From Jonquetella anthropi DSM 22815 (GTDB lineage Bacteria > Synergistota > Synergistia > Synergistales > Dethiosulfovibrionaceae), in the NCBI RefSeq assembly GCF_000237805.1, contig NZ_CM001376.1:543010-607009 (forward strand): DNA of 64,000 bases, read 5' to 3'. A program made the translations under genes and the position numbers. Shown in pieces: positions 58,355-64,000 of the stretch. The notes beneath the pieces were generated by a model. That model saw only the letters and a program-made list of their open reading frames with translations, made no database searches and was not told the origin of the DNA. Numbering within the stretch: the stretch's first letter is position 1; each line of letters starts with the position of its first letter.

Positions 58355-58372
58355 GTGAGAGGGGTTGATGAG

Positions 58373-58894
58373 ATGGGTTCGTCGTTCCCGGCCCTCCGGG
58401 GAGAGCTGACTGCTCTGCTGAAGCCGGTCGTTGTGGAACTCGGCTACAGGTGGGAAGGCCTTCAGCTGGAAGAAATTGGTTCGATGACAGTTCGCGTTTT
58501 CATCGACGGGCCGAACGGCGTGACGGCGGACGACTGTGAAGTTGTCTCAAAGGCCATCGACCCGCTGTTGGAAGGAGCTATGGCGGACAGCAATCGATAT
58601 TATCTGGAAGTGAGCTCCCCCGGATTGGAGCGGTTCCTTTTCGAGCTGGACGACTACCGCCGGTTTATCGGCGAAACCGCTCGGATTCGTTTCCACGGCG
58701 AAGGTTCTCACATCAAGCGCCTGACTGGAGTTGTCGAAGCTGTGGACGAAGAAGGGCGCGTCACAATTCATACGGAAGAAGAAACTGCTGCGATTCCGTT
58801 CGAGGATATCGTTGAAGGATCGCTTGTCTATAAACCTCAGAAGGGCGAAAAGAAAACGTTCAAGCGAAGCGCTGGCAAGGGAGGTTCCCGCTAA
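58373..58894 (+). CDS. rimP: Ribosome maturation factor RimP
   Basis: Assists 30S subunit assembly, 173 residues. N-terminal alpha/beta domain with VVVELGYRWEGLQLEE, DDCEVVSKAIDPLLE and the YYLEVSSPGLERFL signature, then an SH3-like C-terminal domain (ARIRFHGEGSHIKRLTGVVEAV..TIPFEDI-like). ATG 58373 was chosen because GAGAGGGG lies at the right distance and it begins at the domain; the longer frame starts inside the attenuator. First gene of the canonical rimP-nusA-ylxR-infB-rbfA operon. Confidence 0.92.
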   Translation: MGSSFPALRGELTALLKPVVVELGYRWEGLQLEEIGSMTVRVFIDGPNGVTADDCEVVSKAIDPLLEGAMADSNRYYLEVSSPGLERFLFELDDYRRFIGETARIRFHGEGSHIKRLTGVVEAVDEEGRVTIHTEEETAAIPFEDIVEGSLVYKPQKGEKKTFKRSAGKGGSR

Positions 58895-58895
58895 A

Positions 58896-59972
58896 ATGGA
58901 ATTGGGATTGGACTGCATCAGGGCTCTGAAGAGCCTTGCCGAAGAGAGCAATCTGTCGGAAGACGTCATCGTAGCAAGCTTGGAAGCGGCGCTTGGCGCG
59001 GCGTATCGAAAGTACCGGGAGGGCACGACCGAGCCGGAAGTGCACCTCAACCGAGAGACCGGCGAAGTCGAAATTTACGACGTTCGCCGGACGACGGAGA
59101 ACCCAGTCGCCGGAACCAGCGAGATCACTCAAGCGGAAGCGGCTCAAATGGGATATTCGGACGTTCAGCCCGGCGATTTGGTCCGCGTGCCGGTGTACGT
59201 CCACCCGGAGAAGTTCGGCCGCATTGCCGCTCAAACGGCCCGTCAGGTGATTATTCAGCGGCTGAAGGACGCGGAGCGGGAAGTCGTGTTCAACGAGTTC
59301 TCCGAGAAGATCGGCGACTTAGTGCTCGGCGAAGTGATCCGCTCGGAAAACGATCAGGTGCTCATTCACATCGGCGAGCGGAGCGAGGCGCTTTTACAGA
59401 GGGAAGAGCGGATCCCTAACGAAAAGTACGATATCGGCATGAGGCTCAGGTTTTTCCTGCTGGACGTCCGCCAGACGACCCGAGGGCCGCGAATCGTCCT
59501 GTCCCGCACGCACCCGGGGCTCCTTCGCCGGCTGATGGAGCTGGAAATTCCTGAAATAGCCGACGGAACGGTGGAAATCAAGGGCATCGTCCGGGAAGCC
59601 GGCGCGCGGGCAAAAGTCGCCGTGGCGACGACAGATCCGTCGGTCGATCCTTTGGGCGCCTGCGTCGGCGCTTCTGGCGCGAGAATCCGTTCCATCAGCA
59701 GCGAACTTTGCGAGGAGAAAATTGACATCGTCCTGTGGGACGAAGACCCATTGACATACGTCAAGAACTCCCTTTCTCCGGCGACGCCGGTTAAAATTGA
59801 GCTGGTTCCCGACGCGGAAAGGTCAGTCCGGGTATTTGTCAAACCCGACCAGCTGTCACTGGCCATCGGTAAGACCGGGCAGAACGTTCGGCTGGCGGCC
59901 CGGCTCACCGGATGGAAGCTGGATATTCAATCGTCCGAGAAGTTGGACGAGCCCGCCGGGCAGACTCGGTGA
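58896..59972 (+). CDS. nusA: Transcription termination/antitermination factor NusA
   Basis: RNA-polymerase-binding factor, 358 residues. N-terminal RNAP-binding domain (MELGLDCIRALKSLAEESNLSEDVI), S1 domain around 130-200 (GEVIRSENDQVLIHIG), KH1 and KH2 with VGASGARIRSISSELCEEKIDIV and FVKPDQLSLAIGKTGQNVRLAARLTGWKLDI. Lacks the C-terminal acidic repeats of E. coli NusA, as usual outside Proteobacteria. ATG 58896 follows the rimP stop by one base, with GGGAGG upstream. The attenuator ahead of rimP makes autoregulation by NusA plausible. Confidence 0.95.
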   Translation: MELGLDCIRALKSLAEESNLSEDVIVASLEAALGAAYRKYREGTTEPEVHLNRETGEVEIYDVRRTTENPVAGTSEITQAEAAQMGYSDVQPGDLVRVPVYVHPEKFGRIAAQTARQVIIQRLKDAEREVVFNEFSEKIGDLVLGEVIRSENDQVLIHIGERSEALLQREERIPNEKYDIGMRLRFFLLDVRQTTRGPRIVLSRTHPGLLRRLMELEIPEIADGTVEIKGIVREAGARAKVAVATTDPSVDPLGACVGASGARIRSISSELCEEKIDIVLWDEDPLTYVKNSLSPATPVKIELVPDAERSVRVFVKPDQLSLAIGKTGQNVRLAARLTGWKLDIQSSEKLDEPAGQTR

Positions 59973-60571
59973 AGCAGACGATTAACCCCCGCAGCTGCGT
60001 CGCCTGCCGAAAAACGGACCAGCCGGAAAACATGATTCGGGTTGTCCGCGCTCCCGATGGGAGCGTCTGGATCGACCGGGACGGCAAAGGACAGGGCCGG
60101 GGTGCCTACGTCTGCAAAGACGAGCGCTGTATCGTCCTGACCTGTAAGAAAAAGTTGCTCGACAAAGCGCTTCGCTGTTCGGTCCCAGCTGACGTTTACG
60201 TCTCTCTAGCGGCCGAAGCCGGGACGAAAACGGCGGGCGCAGGCCGGACGGAGGACCTGCTTTCCCTGTTCGGCTTGGCGCGAAGCGGCGGAAACCTGAC
60301 GATCGGTCAGGATAAAATTATTGAAGAACTCAAATCGGGCAAACGTCTCGCCGTCTTTACGGCCAGCGACGCGTCCGCCCGGTTTATTGAAAGCCTCAGA
60401 GACCGATGCCGGATCGTTCCGGTTTCAGCGGATCGGGAACGGCTGGGGAAAGCTCTGGGACTGCAAAGCTGTCAGGCGGTGGCTCTGGAAGAAGATTCGG
60501 GTTTTGCTCGGAAGGCGGGAGACTTCCTGCCGGAGGAAGGAGATGTGCATATCGAACATGCGAGTATATGA
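59969..60571 (+). CDS. YlxR (DUF448)-L7Ae/YlxQ fusion RNA-binding protein
   Basis: The 200-residue protein joins two modules that are separate genes (ylxR, ylxQ) in Bacillus. Residues 1-85 are YlxR with PRSCVACRKTDQPENMIRVVR and GRGAYVC..CIVLTCKKKLLDKAL. Residues about 95-180 are an L7Ae/L30e-like RNA-binding domain (LLSLFGLARSGGNLTIGQDKIIEELKSGKRLAVFTASDAS). Start is GTG overlapping the nusA stop (GTGA). It ends overlapping infB by 29 bases. Similar fusions are known in alphaproteobacteria. YlxR has been linked to RNase P and expression control; the role here is inferred. Confidence 0.87.
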   Translation: MKQTINPRSCVACRKTDQPENMIRVVRAPDGSVWIDRDGKGQGRGAYVCKDERCIVLTCKKKLLDKALRCSVPADVYVSLAAEAGTKTAGAGRTEDLLSLFGLARSGGNLTIGQDKIIEELKSGKRLAVFTASDASARFIESLRDRCRIVPVSADRERLGKALGLQSCQAVALEEDSGFARKAGDFLPEEGDVHIEHASI

Positions 60572-62654
60572 ACTGTCCCGTCAGATGGGCATATCAACAA
60601 AAGAACTGTTGGCGCTGTTGGCGTCGTTGGGTATTGAGGTGAAAAATCAGCTGGGCTCGTTGGACGAGGCGACGGCTGAAAGGGTTATCGCCGCGTATGA
60701 GTCTTCTAAGCTCAAAGCGGAGGAAAAAGCGGAAAAGGCCGGAGAAAAGAAATCGGAAAAACACAAGGCAGAAATTTCTCAGAAACAGGCTCCGGCCGAG
60801 GAAGCAAAGCCGGCGGCTCAAAAGCCGGCCGCTGAACCGAAGCCGGCTCAGCCGGCCCCTCAGCCGACTGAAAAGCCCAAAAAGGAATCCACGCCTGTTC
60901 GGGACGTGTTTGTTGAAAAGGGCAGCACGATTGAAGACGTGGCTGCCGCTTTAGGCGTCTCTGCCGGCGAGGCGGTCAAGCGCCTGATCTCTGAAGGGCT
61001 CATGCTCCCGGCCGATCGGCCCGCTGACGACGAAGTCCTTCTGGTGCTCGGAGAGGCGTTCGGCGTGAACTTGGACTGGGCGAAGCCCAAGGAAGAAGAG
61101 AAGAAGACCACCAGCATGCGGCCGACGCTCAAAGGCGACAAGCAGGTCGAGCGGTCGCCGATCGTCACCGTGATGGGGCACGTTGACCACGGCAAGACGT
61201 CCACGCTGGATGCCATCCGGAAGACCCGGGTCACCGAGCGGGAGGCTGGCGGCATTACCCAGCATATCGGGGCGTCGCACGTCACCCACAACGGAAAGAC
61301 CATCGTCTTTTTGGACACGCCGGGACACGCGGCCTTCACGTCCATGCGGGCCCGGGGCGCTCAGGTGACCGACATCGCCGTTCTGGTCGTGGCGGCCGAC
61401 GACGGCGTCATGCCCCAGACCGTCGAAGCGATCAACCACGCGAAAGCGGCCGGCGTGCCGATCATCGTGGCTATCAACAAGATGGACAAGCCGAGCGCCA
61501 ACCCGGATCAGGTGAAGCAGCAGCTGGGCGGCTACGGCCTTGTGGCGGAGGACTGGGGCGGCGACACGCCGATGGTTCAGATTTCCGCCAAGTCCGGCAA
61601 GAACATCGACGAACTGCTAGAGATGATCCTTCTCGTCGCCGAAATGGAAGAGCTCAAGGCGGATCCGACCGTCAGCCCTGAAGGCGTGGTTATCGAGTCT
61701 CGGCTCGACCGCGGCAAAGGGGCTATGGCATCGGTGATCGTCCAGCAGGGAACCCTGCACCAAGGCGACGTGATCGTCATGGAATCGTGCTGGGGCAAGG
61801 TCCGCGCCATGTTCAACGACGCGGGCAAGTCGGTTCGCTCGGCCGGTCCCTCCACGGCCGTTGAGGTGCTGGGCATGAGCGCGGTGCCTCAGCCGGGAGA
61901 GAAGTTCTACCGCGTCGAGTCCGAGAAAAAGGTCCGGGACATCTTCTCAGCTCAGGAAGAGCAGCGGAGAAACGTTCAGAACGAGCCGGTCAAGCGCATG
62001 ACCCTCGAAGACCTGTACAGCCAGATGGGCGAAGGCGAAAAGCCTGTCCTGTCGATAGTGCTCAAGTGCGACGTGCAGGGGACGACCGAAGCCATCGTCG
62101 GGGCGCTGGAAAAACTTTCGACCAACGAAGTTTCTGTGGCGCTGGTTCATACCGGCGTCGGGCGGATTTCCGAGTCGGACGTCATGCTGGCGTCGGCTTC
62201 AAATGCCGTCATCATCGGATTTAACGTCAGACCTGACACCAACGTCGAAAAAGTGGCCGAGCGGGAAAACGTGCAGATACGACTTTATCAGGTCATTTAC
62301 GACATCATGGACGACGTGAAAGCCGCCATGGAAGGTCTACTGAAGCCGAAGATCACCGAGAACCGGCTCGGCGAGGCCGAGATCAGAGCCGATTTCCGCG
62401 TGCCCAAGGTCGGCCGGGTGGCCGGCTGCATGGTGACCGACGGGACAATCAAAAAGAACGCCAGCGTTCGGCTCATCCGCGATGGCGTCGTCGTCTGGAC
62501 CGGGGCGATCGCGTCGCTGCGGCGGGTCAAAGACGAGGCGTCAGAGGTCAAGGCAGGATTTGAGTGCGGCATGACCTTTACGAACTTCCAAGACTTCCAC
62601 GTGAACGACGTCGTGGAGTGCTACGAAGTTCTTGAGGAAAAACGCACGCTCTAG
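60543..62654 (+). CDS. infB: Translation initiation factor IF-2
   Basis: GTPase that places initiator tRNA on the ribosome, 703 residues. N-terminal IF2N domain ([28 protein letters not shown]), a Lys/Glu/Ala/Pro-rich linker at about 55-120, and a second IF2N-like domain ([21 protein letters not shown]). The G domain from about 207 carries [38 protein letters not shown] and SAKSGKNI; domains II, III and IV follow. ATG 60543 has GGAGG six bases upstream; ATG 60558 is the alternative. The ORF start at 60321 is rejected because it lies within the YlxR/L7Ae gene. Confidence 0.96.
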   Translation: MCISNMRVYELSRQMGISTKELLALLASLGIEVKNQLGSLDEATAERVIAAYESSKLKAEEKAEKAGEKKSEKHKAEISQKQAPAEEAKPAAQKPAAEPKPAQPAPQPTEKPKKESTPVRDVFVEKGSTIEDVAAALGVSAGEAVKRLISEGLMLPADRPADDEVLLVLGEAFGVNLDWAKPKEEEKKTTSMRPTLKGDKQVERSPIVTVMGHVDHGKTSTLDAIRKTRVTEREAGGITQHIGASHVTHNGKTIVFLDTPGHAAFTSMRARGAQVTDIAVLVVAADDGVMPQTVEAINHAKAAGVPIIVAINKMDKPSANPDQVKQQLGGYGLVAEDWGGDTPMVQISAKSGKNIDELLEMILLVAEMEELKADPTVSPEGVVIESRLDRGKGAMASVIVQQGTLHQGDVIVMESCWGKVRAMFNDAGKSVRSAGPSTAVEVLGMSAVPQPGEKFYRVESEKKVRDIFSAQEEQRRNVQNEPVKRMTLEDLYSQMGEGEKPVLSIVLKCDVQGTTEAIVGALEKLSTNEVSVALVHTGVGRISESDVMLASASNAVIIGFNVRPDTNVEKVAERENVQIRLYQVIYDIMDDVKAAMEGLLKPKITENRLGEAEIRADFRVPKVGRVAGCMVTDGTIKKNASVRLIRDGVVVWTGAIASLRRVKDEASEVKAGFECGMTFTNFQDFHVNDVVECYEVLEEKRTL

Positions 62655-62695
62655 CGAACGGTGCTAAAAGGAGCGTACCGGGAAAGGAAACGAAA

Positions 62696-63088
62696 ATGAG
62701 CGGCTTTCGCATGGACCGGATAAACAGTCAGCTGATGAGAGAAATATCGCGGATTTTGATGAGCGACGTTAAGGACGAAGTGGCCTCTCAGGCGATCGTC
62801 ACGTCAGTCGACTGTTCCAAGGACCTGAAGTACGCCAAGGTGTATTACACGGCTCTGACCGCTCGCCGCAAAAGTCTGGCAGAGGCGCTCGAAAAAGTCG
62901 CCGGCTTTGTCCGAAAGACGCTGGGCAGTCGGCTGCGCTATCGGACGGTTCCGCTCCTTACGTTCGTCTTTGACGAGACCGAGGAGAAAGCCCGCCAGAT
63001 GGATACTTTGCTCGATCAGGTTGTCACAGATCTGCCGCCGGAACCTGAGGCGGAAGCGCCTGACGGTTCGAATGGCGAGGGGAAATGA
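62696..63088 (+). CDS. rbfA: Ribosome-binding factor A
   Basis: Late 30S maturation factor, 130 residues, with a single KH-like domain: FRMDRINSQLMREISRILMSDVKD, IVTSVDCSKDLKYAKVYYTAL and LGSRLRYRTVPLLTFVFDETEEKARQMDTLLDQV. The last 20 residues are acidic and variable. AAAGGA lies upstream of the ATG. Stop overlaps the next gene as ATGA. Confidence 0.94.
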   Translation: MSGFRMDRINSQLMREISRILMSDVKDEVASQAIVTSVDCSKDLKYAKVYYTALTARRKSLAEALEKVAGFVRKTLGSRLRYRTVPLLTFVFDETEEKARQMDTLLDQVVTDLPPEPEAEAPDGSNGEGK

Positions 63089-64000
63089 CCCTCCGCCGGA
63101 TCGTCGATGCCTTGGCCGGCTCGGGGCATTGGCGTTTAGTGTCTCACTTTAACCCCGACGGTGACACGCTGGGGTGCTGCAGCGCGCTCTTTTCGGTCGG
63201 TCTTGCCCTCGGCAAGACCGTCGAATGGTGCGGCCAAAGCGCCGTGCCAGCCAGGTACGCTTTCTTGCCTCACGCGTCGGAGTACCATCAGGCAAACCGT
63301 TTGCCCGACGACGGCGCGCTAAACGTTTTTATTGACGTGAGCTGTGCCGACAGAGGCCTTCCCGGGCGAGTTGACGTGAACGTCGACCACCATCCGGACA
63401 ACGGGAACTTCGCCGGGCTGAATTGGGTTGACCCGACGGCGTCTGCCGCGGCTGAACTGGTCTGGCAGATCGTGAAAGAACTCATTCACCCCGTCCCGCA
63501 GGAGGCCGCTCAGGCTCTCTTAACAGCGCTTGTGACGGACACGGGGAACTTCCGATTTTCCAGCGTGACGGCCAGAACGCTATCGGTCGGCTCCGAACTG
63601 ATCGCTTCAGGCGCCCAGCCCGGGTGGGTCGATCTGCAGCTGAACGGACAGGACAGGCTGGAAAAACTTCACCTCTGGGGCCGATGCATGAGCCGGGCTG
63701 AAACGCTTGGAAACCACTGCGTCTTAAGCTGGCTTGACGCCCGCGATTTTGCCGAGACGGGCGCCAGTGAGGACGAGACTGACGAGCTGGTCAATCAGCT
63801 GACCCGGCTCAAGAACGCCGACCTCGTCGTCTTGGCCTACGAGCAGCGGGACACCGTTCGGTGCAGCGTCAGAAGTCGGGGCGATTGGTCGGCCAGAGAG
63901 TTTGCCGGCCGATGGGGCGGCGGTGGACATCACAACGCAGCCGGCTGCCGGCTGCCCCTGCCCTTTGACGGCGCACTGCAAAAATTGAAGGAGGCTTTGG
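63085..64000 (+). CDS. nrnA: DHH-family phosphoesterase, NrnA-like nanoRNase/pAp phosphatase (3' end outside window)
   Basis: Degrades short oligonucleotides and can dephosphorylate pAp. The 305 visible residues nearly complete the expected length. DHH motifs: SHFNPDGDTLGCCSAL, FIDVSCADRG, NVDHHPDNGNFAG and ALVTDTGNFRFSS; the DHHA1 domain ends with RSRGDWSAREFAGRWGGGGHHNAAGC. ATG overlaps the rbfA stop (ATGA). In many bacteria nrnA follows rbfA, often before truB. Confidence 0.92.
   Translation, partial: MTLRRIVDALAGSGHWRLVSHFNPDGDTLGCCSALFSVGLALGKTVEWCGQSAVPARYAFLPHASEYHQANRLPDDGALNVFIDVSCADRGLPGRVDVNVDHHPDNGNFAGLNWVDPTASAAAELVWQIVKELIHPVPQEAAQALLTALVTDTGNFRFSSVTARTLSVGSELIASGAQPGWVDLQLNGQDRLEKLHLWGRCMSRAETLGNHCVLSWLDARDFAETGASEDETDELVNQLTRLKNADLVVLAYEQRDTVRCSVRSRGDWSAREFAGRWGGGGHHNAAGCRLPLPFDGALQKLKEAL

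Overview
The window is GC-rich bacterial DNA (except one low-GC insertion sequence) packed with genes on both strands. It contains a B12-dependent class II ribonucleotide reductase, a single-chain pyruvate:ferredoxin oxidoreductase, a family 5 peptide-binding lipoprotein, AddAB and the rimP-nusA-infB operon. Together these suggest a strict anaerobe that ferments peptides. The protein repertoire recalls Synergistota (Jonquetella/Pyramidobacter-like), but that placement is inference from memory and was not searched.

Region by region: (1) 1-4115, minus strand: a muropeptide/dipeptide cluster made of a DUF3870 protein, a DUF819 membrane protein, an L-Ala-D/L-Glu type epimerase and an exported NlpC/P60 peptidase cut by the window edge. 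(2) 4139-13199: CCA-adding enzyme and a uracil/hypoxanthine-type DNA glycosylase, NrdJ, a metal-binding HMA protein coupled to a 1-Cys peroxiredoxin, MutY, tRNA-Gln(UUG), a TusA/YedE sulfur pair, tRNA-Leu with an unusual AAG anticodon, and Hsp20. (3) 13398-18744: peptide-binding lipoprotein and NifJ. (4) 18830-29130, plus strand: tilS-hpt-ftsH, then uvrB-uvrA-rlmB-proC with overlapping ends. (5) 29192-35568, minus strand: an AddA/AddB-like helicase-nuclease pair. (6) 35641-37365: a complete IS3-family element with 3-bp target duplication, inserted exactly in the loop of a transcription terminator.

(7) 37394-50416, minus strand, is the accessory part and the least understood. A membrane-anchored LuxR-type regulator is followed by a tiny lipoprotein, a secreted unknown protein, an exported Memo-family protein, a TMEM43-family membrane protein and three tandem DUF3160 proteins. 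The middle DUF3160 copy is a decaying pseudogene. All intact members are predicted to be exported or membrane-bound, so the cluster looks like one envelope-associated system under its own regulator.

(8) 50731-58255, plus strand: sbcC and sbcD are separated by lemA and a DUF2207 protein that carries two tandem copies of its ectodomain. (9) 58373-64000, plus strand: rimP-nusA-ylxR/L7Ae fusion-infB-rbfA-nrnA, the translation/transcription operon, preceded by a promoter and a leader terminator that could act as an attenuator.

Start codons were moved from the longest open frame wherever a Shine-Dalgarno sequence, a signal peptide or a four-base ATGA/GTGA overlap gave better support. No rRNA, CRISPR array or prophage was seen.
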